From an uncultured Eubacteriales bacterium (lineage in GTDB: Bacteria > Bacillota > Clostridia > Oscillospirales > Oscillospiraceae), in the NCBI GenBank assembly GCA_900544405.1, contig UQVA01000009.1:7113-71112 (forward strand): a DNA stretch of 64,000 bases, read 5' to 3'. Shown here in pieces: positions 41,285 through 50,615 of the stretch. The notes beneath the pieces were generated by a model, which was given only the letters and a program-made list of their open reading frames with translations, searched no databases and was not told the DNA's origin. Position 1 is the stretch's first letter. Each line of letters opens with the position of its first letter. Position numbers and translations under genes: made by a program.

Positions 41285-44200
41285 TTACTTCTTCTCGTCC
41301 TTTTTCTTCCGCAGCAGGAAGAACAGCAGCAGACCGATGCCGACGGCGGCTACCACCAGCACAGCCACCAGGACCGGCACGTTCAGGGTATCGCCGGTGG
41401 CGGGAGTGGTGCCGGGCTTCGTGGGCTCGGTGGGCTTGGAGGGTTCCGTGGGCTTGTCGGGTTTGCCCAGAGCGGGGATGATCTCCTGCTCGGTCTCGCC
41501 GCAATCACACTTGCGCTCTTTCAGGCCCGTTTCGGTCTCGGTGGGTTCCTTCACGACGACCCACGCGCCGAAGCTGTGGACGTGCTCCACCACATCGCCG
41601 CAGATAATATCTGCACGGTTGCGGATACGGATCCGGGGTGCGAATGCCGTACCGTCCTCCAGAACGAAGGTATCGTCATAGGAGGCCAGGCCCGTGGCTT
41701 CCACTTCGCAGCCCAGCCGGAGGTTCCCCACTTCCTCCTGGGTGGTGATGTAGCCGTCGATGAACAGCCGGGTCACGTCGCCGTTGGCATCCTTCACCAG
41801 GATGGTCTGGACCAGACCGTTGGCGTACTCGATGCCGGTGACAACGCCCTTCAGCTTCACCAGCAGGCCCGTGACGCTGCCGTCATTGACCTGGGCGGCG
41901 GTGACATCGGTGGCCTCCACGGGGTTGTTCTCGCTGAGCTTCTCGATGGAGGTGACGCTCAGCTCGATCTCGCCCTGATAGAAGGCGGTGGTGCCGGTGA
42001 TGCGGACCTTGTCGCCGATCTTGAAGTCGCCGGCCACGGGGAACACGTTGATGCCGCCGGTCTCGTCCTGAACGTAGGTGCAGTCGAAGAAAGCGGTGTC
42101 CTTGTCATAGCCGGAGGCGTTGGCGGTGACGATGCCCTCGATGGTGTACTTGTAACCGGTCTCCGTGACCTTGTTCACGGTGCCGATGGGGGTGATCTGG
42201 ACGGGGTTCAGGTACTTGACCAGATTCTCACAGATCTTGTAGTTGGAGTAGTTCTTCTCGGAGCCGTTGTCGCTGATGGTGGCCTGGACCTCGAAGTTGG
42301 ACAGGAAGGCCGCACCGGAGACCACGATCAGGCCCTTACCGGGCAACTGCTCGGTGGCCATGACCATCAGACGATCGTCATTTTCGCCGTAGGCATACTT
42401 GGGAATGCCTGCGCCGCCCTTGCCGTCCTGATCCACGTCCACGGAATAGGTGGTGGCGTGGCCATAGACCGCCGGGGACACGGTGTCGGGCAGCGTAGAG
42501 GTGGGATTGCCGGAGGCATCCACGGCATAGATGGAAGCACCGCCGTAATGGCTGAACCGCTCGGTGTACATCTTGTCGTAGGGATGCTCTTCATCCACTT
42601 CCACGCCCTCCAGCAGGGGGTTAGCCATGTTGTAGGAACTGAAGTAGAGCCGCCACTTGTCCACGCCGTCGGCTGCGGAGCGAACGTCATCGTAGGTGGC
42701 ATCGTCGCTGATGCGGAGGCTGGAGCCCAGGGCCGCCAGAACGTCGTTCTGGGTCTCGGCCATGTGCTTGATGGCAGGGTTGTTCTGGATCACGTCGTAA
42801 TTCTCGTAGTTATCGGACCAACCGGCCAGGACCACCGTGCCGCCACGGTCATTGAAGGCCGTAATGGCTTCCAGCTCGGCTGCGGAGTAGGTCTTGGGAT
42901 TGGTCTGGGCATCGGCCAGACGGCGGGAAGGTGCAGTCAGGACGATGGCCTTGTACTTCTCGTTGCCGCAGGCGGCGATCAGTTCCTCGCTGGTGTTCAG
43001 CTGCACGGTGCGGACGCTGTAACCGGCGGCCAGGTTGGAGAAGTTGCCCATGGAGTCCTTGTAGTTGCCGGACACATACTCATTATAATGAGAAGCGTCG
43101 ATGCCGATGTACACCAGTGCGTCGGCGTCCAGCACATCCAGGGACAGGTCCTTGGTGAAGGTGAAGTCCTCGCCGTTCATGGTCAGGACCACGGTGGCGG
43201 TGACGGTGTACACACGGGCCTTGTCGAATTCCACCGGGAAGGTCAGGTCCATGGTGCTGCCCGCCTTCAGGACCTTCTGGTCCTCAGGAAGGTCGTCGTT
43301 GGTCTTGATGACCAGGACTTCGCTGCCCACGGTGTAGGAAATGGACTTCACGGTGGCATCGGCGGCTTCGCTGTTGAAGAGGGTGGTCACCAGGTCCATG
43401 GATTCGCCGGTGACGGGGGTGGCGGTCTTGCTCTCGAAGGCGGACAGGCCCAGCTTCAGGCTGTCGCCCACCCACACGGGAGCGGTAACGGCCAGGTCGC
43501 CGTCGCCCTGAGTGACCCGGATGAAGTAGTAGCTGTACTTGGGCTCCAGGTCCACGTGCAGGGAGCCGGAGGCCAGCTCAGCGGCGTTGTCCCAGGTGTA
43601 AGCGGTCTTGCCGGAGTTGACCACCACTTCCACCTTGGAGATGGAGTCGGTCTTGTCGGGGTCGTAGAGGGTCACGTCAATACTCAGGTTCTCCGGGACC
43701 TCGGTGAGGATGGAGCCCAGCTGATTGCCGTTGACGGTGTAGGTGATCTCCAGGTTCTTGTCCTCGGTGGCGTAGACCCGCATGGCCCGGATGGCCTCAT
43801 ACAGGGCGTCCTCGGACAGGGACTCGGACAGGATGACGTCACGGGCGTCGTTGGCGTTGCCCCAGCGGCCCTTGTGGTTGTCCTGGTTGTTGGAGGGGGC
43901 AACGTGCCAGCCCTTGTCCAGGGCCACGATGTACTGCTCGTAGCTGGGGTAGTAGCCGCCGGCGCCGATCTGGCCTTCGCCGTTGCCCACTTCCACCAGG
44001 TACATCCGGCTGTCAATGACGGGATCCCAGTAGGAGAAGTCCTTAAAGGTGCCGAAGGTGGAGCCGGGATGGTTGAACTGACTGATGGAGTCCACGCCCT
44101 CCGGCTGGGACAGCAGAGCGTAGTAGGCCTTCATGCCCGCATCGTCGGTCTTGTTGTTCAGAGTGGTGTTGTTCCGGGAAACCACGCCGGGGGTGACCCA

Positions 44201-47200
44201 GGTGTTGATGTGGCCGGGGCCGCCGGACCAGGTCATTTCAAAGCCGCCCAGAGCCACCACGCCGGTATTTCTGGCGTTGAAGGCGTTGATGGTGGATTTA
44301 TAGGTGGCCCAGCTGTGGCTGGCGTCGGAATCCTTCACCAGAGTGGTGTCGTACAGGGCGGATTCCACGTTGGGGTTATTCTTGGAGTCGAAATAGTTGG
44401 AGTGGTCGGTGAAGGCCACGAAGTCCACGTTGGCGCTGTCCGGCAGGTTGGCAACGTAATCCAGTGCGCTGTCCAGAGAGCCGGAGCCGTCGGAATACTG
44501 GGTGTGGGCATGAAGCTGGCCGAAGTAAAGCTGGTAGCTGCTCTTGCCCAGAGTGAAGCTCCAGCTGGCCTCGGCGGTCTTGCCGTCGGCCCGCTTGACG
44601 GTGATCTTCACGGTGGTGCGGCCGTCAGCCATGTCGGCTGCGGGGGTGTAAGTGATCTTGCCGTCTGCATACTTGGCATCCACGGCCGCATCGTTGACGG
44701 TCATGGTCACGGTGGGATTTTCACCGGCGTTGGCGATGGAAGCGGAAATGGTGGGCCGCTTGTTCTCGCCGGTCTGGGTGTTGGCCGCAGGGGTCAGGTC
44801 GGAGATGACCGGCTCGTCCTTCACTTCGATCTCAACGGTGCCGTTGATGGGAATGTACTTATTGTCCATGCCGCGGATGCTGACAATGAGCTTGTCGCCC
44901 GTCACCAGGGCGGTGGGAATGGTAACGGTATAGGTGCCGTCCTCGCCCAGCGTAACGGTCAGCGCATCGCCGTTCAGCAAGGCGGTCATGTCGCCCCGCA
45001 CGCCGAAGGGCGCATCCACGGTGAAGGTCAGATGATAGTCCTGACCCACATAGGCGGGCTCCACGGTTCCGAAGTTGACGGTGGGATTATTCACGATGCC
45101 GTCCACGACCGTGACTCCTGTCACGGGGTAGAAATAGAAGGAGTAGATGGTGTAGTCCGTGACGTTGTACATGCTGTAAGTCTTGAAGCTGTCCGCATAA
45201 TACTCCAGCCACTGACTGTACGTGCCGTTGTACTTGGCGGTACGGCTCTCCATCTCGAAGCCGCCCACACCGCCGGAGCAGGTCCGCAGGGTCCAGTCGG
45301 CGTCTTCGCTGGCGGTCTGGGAATAGAAGGCGTTGTTGCCGGTGCCGTTGGAGCACAGGTAGCCGTAGGTCTTGTTGTAGAAACGGTAGTAGTCGCCGTT
45401 CTTCTGCACCTCAAAGACCACAGCGCCGTTGGCGCAGACGGCCTTGCCGTCCTCAATGGTAGCGGCGGCCTTGTTGATGGCGGGGCTGTCGGTGTTGTCG
45501 TTCTGGGCTGCCAGAACGGCTTCGGCGTTGGGGTTGTAGATAACTACTTTGTCGCCTGCGTTGGGCAGCTCGCCGCCGGGCAGCTGGGCCTCGGCAGGGA
45601 TGAACTGCAGGGCGTAGATGGCTTCCTTGGAGGAACTGTATTTATAGGTGCTGAATTCCTCGAAGGCGTTGCCGTTCTTGTCTGTGCCGGAGTAGTATTC
45701 AACGTAGAAGTCCGGCCGGTTGGCGTTCACCAGGTAGTAGGCCCCTTCCGTGGCGGCAGCGGCGATGGTCCAGGTGGCGTTCACGTCGTCCATGGGCAGG
45801 CTGTTCCGGTCTGCGTTCATGGAGAGCTTCTTGCCTTCCTGAGAGGTCACGGTGTAAACGCCGTTCTCGTATTTCAGATCCCAGAGCAGGTCGTTGGTGG
45901 GCTTGACCACCTTGCCGTTGTCCAGGGTCACGGCGGAAGCGGTGCGGTAATAGGTGGCCTTATCCGTGGCGGACATGGCCTTGCCGCTGGAAGCATTGTA
46001 AATGACGTAAGTGCCGTCGGGCAGGATCCCGGCCACATAGGCGCTCACTTCGGAGGCAAGGGTGTTGCGCAGCTGCAGGGTGGAGGTGCCGTTCTTGGCG
46101 TAAATGCTCACGGCAGCCTTCACGTTCAGCTTGTCGCCCACCTTCACGGTCCAGACCCCCTCGGCATCCTTGTCAATGACGGCCTTGTAAAGCTGGATGG
46201 TCTTGCCGTCGGCATCCTTCAAGGTGATATTGGGGTTGGAATACTTGCCGCCATTGTCATCGACATCGGTGACTTCCAGATTGTTGAGGGATACATAAGT
46301 CCCCACATGGGCTTCCGTCAGGTCGGCGATCTTCACGTCCTTGGCGGTCAAGGTCAGGCCGGAGGACTTGACGAAGGTGCCGGAACTCAGCTGGGGCAGG
46401 CCGTTGTATTCGGCCCGCTTGCCGGTGCCGATGAGGGTATCGCCCAGAGCGATGGTGCTGTCCTTGGCGGAAAGCCGCAGGCAGACGCCACCCGTGGCGT
46501 CCTGCAGGTAGATGTTCGTGCCATCCACCAGTGTGACCACACCCTTGACGGTGAAGCTGTCGCCGGTGCTGCCCTTCAGGGCCGTCTCGATGGAAACGGT
46601 GGCGGGTTCTTCCGGGTCGACGGGCTTGTCGGGAGTTTCCTCAGCCGCATAATAATAGATCTGCTGAGCAAACAGAGCCTCGTTGTCGCCGATGGTGCCG
46701 AAGCCGCTCCAGTTGCTCTGGCTGGCGTACCATTCCAGGTAGGCCTTCCGGGCAACGTTCTTCACGTAGAAGCAGTCTGCAGTGGCGGCAGCGGTCAGTT
46801 CCCACTTGTCGTTGACCGCGTCCAGGGGCGTGCTGGAATAGCCGGTGTCCATGGACAGCTTCTTGCCTTCGGCGGTAGCGATGGTATAATAGCCATCCTT
46901 GCCCTTGGTCAGGGTCCAGACCTCGGCGTCGGTGAAGCCGGTGAGCTTGCCGTCGGCCAGGGTCACATCCACGCCGGAATTATAGTGGCCGCTGTAAACG
47001 CTGGACAGGGCCTTCTTGTTGGCGGGGTTGAAGATGACCACGGTGTCCCCGTTTTTCAGGGTGCTCAGGTCCGTGACCAGGCCGCTTTTCCGCCCCGCTG
47101 CGGCAGCGTTCAGCCGGTACAGGGACACGTCCTCCTGGCCGGACTCGTAGCAGGAGAACAGCTTGTTGCCTTTGTTGTAGCGCAGCCAGTTATGGCTGTT

Positions 47201-47662
47201 GGTTCCCTGGGCTTTCAGGGTCGCCACACCCTTGGCATCGATCTCGATGGTCCAGGAGCCGTTGTCAGACAGGGTCTTCTCGGTTTTCAGATGATTTGCA
47301 GAGGAACTGGCGGCGTACAGATCTCCGCCGTCCACCTTCAGAGCCCAGGTGCCGTCCTTGGTTCCCTTGCCAAGGGTGATGACCTGGGTGTCGTCACCGG
47401 GGGTGACGGTCGTTCCGTCCTCGCTCTTGGTGACGGTGGACTGTCCCCGGTTATTGGTTTTCTGGTTGGTACTCAGTGCCACGGGGAATCCGCTGGCAAC
47501 CACCAGAACCTGATCGCCCTCTTTCAGGCTGGCCGCATCCGTGACCAGCGTGTAGGTGGGCGTTTCTTCCTGGGCACGGACAGCGGTGGCCGGGACCATG
47601 GACAAAACCATGACCAGCGCCATCAGCATGGCCAGAAAGCGTGTGTGGATACTCGTTTTCAT
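41285..47662 (-). CDS. Giant cell-surface protein with PHP/CehA-like metallohydrolase domain
   Basis: A 2125-residue exported protein. I chose ATG 47662 because AAGGAGGTCAC precedes it. The signal peptide is FLAMLMALVMVLSMVPATAV. Three related modules with carbohydrate-reader-like repeats (SLKEGDQVLVV, YVIYNASSGKAMSA, KVVIYNPNAEAVLA) and an OB-like domain (VSIETALKG) fill about 30-900. Ig-like regions (about 900-1040) follow. A PHP domain (about 1045-1390) has the metal motif QLHAHTQYSDG and VAFTDHSNYFD. Then come an Ig-like part, a GATase/DUF4350-like domain (about 1510-1815), another OB-like domain (IEGIVTANASG), one HSFGAW module and TTPATGDT, a membrane helix and RKKK. It is wall- or membrane-anchored; TPATGD is LPxTG-like. 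The substrate is unknown. Confidence 0.85.
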   Translation of the reverse strand: MKTSIHTRFLAMLMALVMVLSMVPATAVRAQEETPTYTLVTDAASLKEGDQVLVVASGFPVALSTNQKTNNRGQSTVTKSEDGTTVTPGDDTQVITLGKGTKDGTWALKVDGGDLYAASSSANHLKTEKTLSDNGSWTIEIDAKGVATLKAQGTNSHNWLRYNKGNKLFSCYESGQEDVSLYRLNAAAAGRKSGLVTDLSTLKNGDTVVIFNPANKKALSSVYSGHYNSGVDVTLADGKLTGFTDAEVWTLTKGKDGYYTIATAEGKKLSMDTGYSSTPLDAVNDKWELTAAATADCFYVKNVARKAYLEWYASQSNWSGFGTIGDNEALFAQQIYYYAAEETPDKPVDPEEPATVSIETALKGSTGDSFTVKGVVTLVDGTNIYLQDATGGVCLRLSAKDSTIALGDTLIGTGKRAEYNGLPQLSSGTFVKSSGLTLTAKDVKIADLTEAHVGTYVSLNNLEVTDVDDNGGKYSNPNITLKDADGKTIQLYKAVIDKDAEGVWTVKVGDKLNVKAAVSIYAKNGTSTLQLRNTLASEVSAYVAGILPDGTYVIYNASSGKAMSATDKATYYRTASAVTLDNGKVVKPTNDLLWDLKYENGVYTVTSQEGKKLSMNADRNSLPMDDVNATWTIAAAATEGAYYLVNANRPDFYVEYYSGTDKNGNAFEEFSTYKYSSSKEAIYALQFIPAEAQLPGGELPNAGDKVVIYNPNAEAVLAAQNDNTDSPAINKAAATIEDGKAVCANGAVVFEVQKNGDYYRFYNKTYGYLCSNGTGNNAFYSQTASEDADWTLRTCSGGVGGFEMESRTAKYNGTYSQWLEYYADSFKTYSMYNVTDYTIYSFYFYPVTGVTVVDGIVNNPTVNFGTVEPAYVGQDYHLTFTVDAPFGVRGDMTALLNGDALTVTLGEDGTYTVTIPTALVTGDKLIVSIRGMDNKYIPINGTVEIEVKDEPVISDLTPAANTQTGENKRPTISASIANAGENPTVTMTVNDAAVDAKYADGKITYTPAADMADGRTTVKITVKRADGKTAEASWSFTLGKSSYQLYFGQLHAHTQYSDGSGSLDSALDYVANLPDSANVDFVAFTDHSNYFDSKNNPNVESALYDTTLVKDSDASHSWATYKSTINAFNARNTGVVALGGFEMTWSGGPGHINTWVTPGVVSRNNTTLNNKTDDAGMKAYYALLSQPEGVDSISQFNHPGSTFGTFKDFSYWDPVIDSRMYLVEVGNGEGQIGAGGYYPSYEQYIVALDKGWHVAPSNNQDNHKGRWGNANDARDVILSESLSEDALYEAIRAMRVYATEDKNLEITYTVNGNQLGSILTEVPENLSIDVTLYDPDKTDSISKVEVVVNSGKTAYTWDNAAELASGSLHVDLEPKYSYYFIRVTQGDGDLAVTAPVWVGDSLKLGLSAFESKTATPVTGESMDLVTTLFNSEAADATVKSISYTVGSEVLVIKTNDDLPEDQKVLKAGSTMDLTFPVEFDKARVYTVTATVVLTMNGEDFTFTKDLSLDVLDADALVYIGIDASHYNEYVSGNYKDSMGNFSNLAAGYSVRTVQLNTSEELIAACGNEKYKAIVLTAPSRRLADAQTNPKTYSAAELEAITAFNDRGGTVVLAGWSDNYENYDVIQNNPAIKHMAETQNDVLAALGSSLRISDDATYDDVRSAADGVDKWRLYFSSYNMANPLLEGVEVDEEHPYDKMYTERFSHYGGASIYAVDASGNPTSTLPDTVSPAVYGHATTYSVDVDQDGKGGAGIPKYAYGENDDRLMVMATEQLPGKGLIVVSGAAFLSNFEVQATISDNGSEKNYSNYKICENLVKYLNPVQITPIGTVNKVTETGYKYTIEGIVTANASGYDKDTAFFDCTYVQDETGGINVFPVAGDFKIGDKVRITGTTAFYQGEIELSVTSIEKLSENNPVEATDVTAAQVNDGSVTGLLVKLKGVVTGIEYANGLVQTILVKDANGDVTRLFIDGYITTQEEVGNLRLGCEVEATGLASYDDTFVLEDGTAFAPRIRIRNRADIICGDVVEHVHSFGAWVVVKEPTETETGLKERKCDCGETEQEIIPALGKPDKPTEPSKPTEPTKPGTTPATGDTLNVPVLVAVLVVAAVGIGLLLFFLLRKKKDEKK

Positions 47663-47770
47663 GAAGTGACCTCCTTCCTTATTCCGCAAAGTCAGTGCTT
47701 CCGCCCGGCTCTTGACGCCCAACGCTTCCCTGTCCGCCCAACGGGTACACTGCCCTGTATAGGTATCCTT

Positions 47771-47799
47771 ATTTTACCATATCCGTATTTCTTTTCCAA
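47771..47799 (-). promoter_or_regulatory. Promoter of the giant surface protein gene
   Basis: Minus-strand TTGGAA (47799-47794), 17 bp, TAAAAT (47776-47771), about 110 bp before ATG 47662. Confidence 0.6.
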
Positions 47800-47893
47800 C
47801 GGGGTAACGGAAAAATCTTTCTGTGATGTATGTAAAATTATCTTCCTGATTTTTGTGCAATTCGCCATTTTATCCTGGGGCGCTCAAAAGTCC

Positions 47894-47922
47894 TTGACAC
47901 AATTCTATGGATTTGGTATGCT
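47894..47922 (+). promoter_or_regulatory. Promoter of the YibE/F gene
   Basis: TTGACA (47894-47899), 17 bp, TATGCT (47917-47922). It diverges from the giant gene's promoter. Confidence 0.75.
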
Positions 47923-47959
47923 AGGGGCAAAGCGCATTGTTTATTGGGGGGCCAGATGT

Positions 47960-49135
47960 ATGCAAGCAGAAGATGTCCGCAGCAGGAGAACAATTAAGCA
48001 ATGGTTTATGAAAAATTGGAGGACATTCCCGGCGCTGGCGGTGATCCTGGCCCTGTTCATTGGACTTGGCCTCTGGGCCAGGGACCCGGGAGAAGCCGGG
48101 GAGCGGAGCGGGGACTATTCCGAGTACGAGACCGGCAAAATTCTCAAGGTCCTTTCGGACACCACCGAGCCTTTCCCGGATTCCGACAATGCCTACCGGG
48201 GCGAGCAGCTTCTGCTGGTCCAGGTCACTTCCGGCCAGTATGCAGGCAAGCAGCTACAGGTCTATAATTATGTATCGCCTACTTATAATGTACCCTTTTC
48301 CCAGGGAGACGGGGTCACGGTGCTGATCTCCACCTATTCCGACGGGACCATCCGGGCCACAGTGTTCGAGTACGACCGGGAGTGGGCCATTTTCCTGATC
48401 GCGGGCCTGTTCCTGGTGGTGACGGTGCTGGTGGGCGGCAAGACGGGAGCCAAATCCCTCTTAGGCCTGGCCGTTACCATCGCCGCCCTGTTTTATTTGC
48501 TCATTCCCCTGCTTTTCAAGGGCCTGCCGGTGATCCCTACGGTGTTCGGCGTCTGCGCTCTGGTCAGCGTGGCGTGCTTCGTGATCCTGGGCGGGGTGCA
48601 TAAAAAGACCTGCTGCGCCATGCTGGGGACAGTTCTGGGCATGGCTCTGGCCATGGCTTTCGGCCTGTTTGCCCAGACCATCTGTAAAATCGACGGCCTG
48701 CGCTTTACGGACGTGGAGCCGCTGCTGCAGCTGCGCCAGCAAGGGACACCCATCGGCCTGAAGGGCCTGCTGGTGGGCGGGGTCATCATCAGCACCCTGG
48801 GTGCCGTCATGGACGTAGCCATGAGCCTGTCCTCCGCCCTCTGGGAGGTCCATTGCGTGGACCCGACCCTGGGCCGTGGTGCCTTGTTCCGGTCCGGCAT
48901 GAACGTGGGCCGGGACATGGTGGGGACCATGACCAATACGCTGATCCTGGCGCTGCTGGGCGGCAGCTTCGTGCTGATTCTGTACCTGTACAGCATGGGG
49001 CTTTCCTACCATCAGCTGATGAGTTCGTCGTATCTGGCCCTGGAGGTCATCAGCGCCATCGCCAGCAGCATCGGCGTGGTCCTGTCCGTACCCATCACCG
49101 CCGCCGTGGCCTCGGTGCTGTATGGAAAGAAATAA
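47960..49135 (+). CDS. YibE/F-family integral membrane protein
   Basis: A 391-residue YibE/F protein. A short cytosolic start leads to one helix (PALAVILALFIGLGLWA), then an extracytoplasmic domain (about 40-135; QLLLVQVTSGQYAGKQLQVY, PFSQGDGVTVLI). About seven more helices follow from WAIFLIAGLFLVVTVLVGGK onward, with the family segment GVIISTLGAVMDVAMSLSSA near 285. ATG 47960 has GGGGGG upstream; ATG 48008 is an alternative. The function of YibE/F is unknown, and the domain order suggests transport or a membrane sensor. It diverges from the giant surface protein, and the two may share a regulator. Confidence 0.85.
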   Translation: MQAEDVRSRRTIKQWFMKNWRTFPALAVILALFIGLGLWARDPGEAGERSGDYSEYETGKILKVLSDTTEPFPDSDNAYRGEQLLLVQVTSGQYAGKQLQVYNYVSPTYNVPFSQGDGVTVLISTYSDGTIRATVFEYDREWAIFLIAGLFLVVTVLVGGKTGAKSLLGLAVTIAALFYLLIPLLFKGLPVIPTVFGVCALVSVACFVILGGVHKKTCCAMLGTVLGMALAMAFGLFAQTICKIDGLRFTDVEPLLQLRQQGTPIGLKGLLVGGVIISTLGAVMDVAMSLSSALWEVHCVDPTLGRGALFRSGMNVGRDMVGTMTNTLILALLGGSFVLILYLYSMGLSYHQLMSSSYLALEVISAIASSIGVVLSVPITAAVASVLYGKK

Positions 49136-49235
49136 GGAGATAAAGCACCCGACTAAAAAGCCTTTCAGGGAAGCCGTACAAGGGGCGGCGGCATCCCCCG
49201 CCCGCCGAATTTCATACGCAGAAGTGGCAATGCGC

Positions 49236-49355
49236 AAAGGCTTCCCCTGGAGGGTGGTGCTCCGCGCAGCGAATCTGAAATCTACATGACTGCCGGTGGC
49301 AGTCATACCTCTACTATGCTGGCGCAACTTTCGTTGCGACTGATGAGGTCGAAGC
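49236..49355. repeat. Composite intergenic repeat, copy 7 (degenerate, long)
   Basis: GGCTTCCCCTGGAGGGTGG, an insertion (GCTCCGCGCAGCGAA), a TGACTGCCGGTGGCAGTCA stem, a GCAACTTTCGTTGC stem and CTGATGAGGTCGAAG. It has the same order of modules with extra stems inserted. Confidence 0.7.
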
Positions 49356-49389
49356 TAAAAATGATCACCATAGGATGGTACAAACCTGT

Positions 49390-49453
49390 GACCTTCGACC
49401 TCATCCGGTCTTGCTTAAGCCGGACCTCCTTCCCCTCCAGGGGAAGTCTTTGT
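49390..49453. repeat. Composite intergenic repeat, copy 8 (inverted)
   Basis: GACCTTCGACCTCATCCGGT, a CTTGCTTAAG core, CCGGACCTCCTTCCCCTCC and AGGGGAAG. It faces copy 7 and resembles copy 4 most. Confidence 0.8.
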
Positions 49454-49535
49454 ACGATGCTCCTGCCAGAACTTTTGCTACCAGCTCATACTTTTCTTCT
49501 ATTTTGGATTAGCTTGCACTAACTATATTCCCTGG

Positions 49536-49558
49536 AAAAAGCCGCCGTCAGCGGCTTT
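49536..49558 (-). terminator. Terminator after the AraC gene
   Basis: AAAAAGCCGC / GCGGCTTTTT-type stem; T runs flank it on both strands, so it could work bidirectionally. Confidence 0.7.
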
Positions 49559-49628
49559 TCTTTTTTCCGGTTTCATTATAGCACCCTTCCGGCCCGAACG
49601 CAATGAGTCCGGCCCGAATTTTCGGCCT

Positions 49629-50486
49629 TTATGCCTGGCGGAATTGCCGACGGTATTCCTTGGGGGTGGTGTGGTAAGCCCGGTCAAATTGCTGGCTGAA
49701 GGCCCGCAGGTCCGGGAAGCCCGCATCCATGGCCACTTCCAGCAGACTCTTGTCGGAATAGGACAGCAGCTTGCAGGCGTAGGTCATCCGGACGCTGTAC
49801 AGATATTCCTTGAAGGTCAGATTCAGTTCCTTCCGGAACAGCCGGGACAGGTGCTCGCCGGAAACATTGAACGCCTCGGCCACGTCCCGCAGCCGCAGGG
49901 GTTCGGTGTAGTGCACATTGATATACTCGATCACATCCTGGATGCTACAGCGCTGCATCTGGCGGTGCTCCGGGACCTCCGCTTTTTCCTCGCTGAAATA
50001 GCGGGTCAGCATATAATAGATGGAGCAGATGATGCTGTGGAGCCGCAGCACCTCCAGGTTGCAGGTGGCCTCGTCCCCGGCGTTTTCCGCATTGTCATAG
50101 GTACAGCTGACGTTGTACAGCTCCTCCATGAGCCTTTTCAGCTCCGGGAGCCGGTCCGGGGCCCGGTCCAGCCGGAATTCCAGCTGGTCCAGGTTCGGGC
50201 ACACGCTCCGCCAGAACTCCATATCGGCCACCAGGGAAATGCCCCGATGCTCCCCCACGGAGTTTTTGCCCACATGATGGATCTGCCAGCTGTTCACCAG
50301 CAACAGGTCTTCATTCTGCACCTGATAGCTCTGTCCGTCGATGTGCGCCCGGAATCCGCCCTGCAAAAAATAGCAGATCTCCACATTGGCATGCCAGTGC
50401 AGAGGCAGACTGGCATTGTCATCGTCATTGAAAAGCAGCTTCCCCGGGATTCTGGGGTCGTCCATCTTATCATATAAGAACAGCAT
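49629..50486 (-). CDS. AraC-family regulator with cupin sensor
   Basis: A 285-residue AraC-type activator. The cupin sensor (about 20-105) has LPLHWHANVEICYFLQGGF and WQIHHVG. Two helix-turn-helix motifs lie at about 185-283 (LRLRDVAEAFNVSGEHLSRL and FKEYLYSVRMTYACKLL, then LEVAMDAGFPDLRAFSQQFD). GGAGG precedes ATG 50486. It is immediately downstream of the sugar ABC operon on the same strand, separated by a terminator, so it is the likely regulator of that operon, responding to a sugar. The ligand is not known. Confidence 0.92.
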   Translation of the reverse strand: MLFLYDKMDDPRIPGKLLFNDDDNASLPLHWHANVEICYFLQGGFRAHIDGQSYQVQNEDLLLVNSWQIHHVGKNSVGEHRGISLVADMEFWRSVCPNLDQLEFRLDRAPDRLPELKRLMEELYNVSCTYDNAENAGDEATCNLEVLRLHSIICSIYYMLTRYFSEEKAEVPEHRQMQRCSIQDVIEYINVHYTEPLRLRDVAEAFNVSGEHLSRLFRKELNLTFKEYLYSVRMTYACKLLSYSDKSLLEVAMDAGFPDLRAFSQQFDRAYHTTPKEYRRQFRQA

Positions 50487-50550
50487 CGGCTCCGGCCTCC
50501 AAATCGAATGTCTATTCTTATTTTAGTTCAAATCCGCTCCCTTTGCAAAT

Positions 50551-50584
50551 AAAAAGAGCACCCAGAAATCCGGGTGCTCTTTTT
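50551..50584 (-). terminator. Terminator of the sugar ABC operon
   Basis: AAAAAGAGCACCC / GGGTGCTCTTTTT stem with a short loop, after the RarA-like gene end at 50616. Confidence 0.85.
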
Positions 50585-50615
50585 GCATTTTGTCGAAATT
50601 TCTTTCTTTTTTCGC

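Larger units (their letters stand above)
49136..49628. other. Gene-free gap rich in repeat fragments
   Basis: About 490 bp, mostly two facing composite repeats (49236-49355 and 49390-49453) plus a terminator at 49536. Short frames here are repeat-derived. Confidence 0.7.

Noticed and set aside
41234..47959. Plus-strand frame of more than 2200 codons reading into the YibE/F gene
   Set aside because: It is the antisense of a gene with signal peptide, clear domains and ribosome site. The translated shadow is a Gly/Val/His-rich sequence with no motifs. Only the last 391 codons are real.
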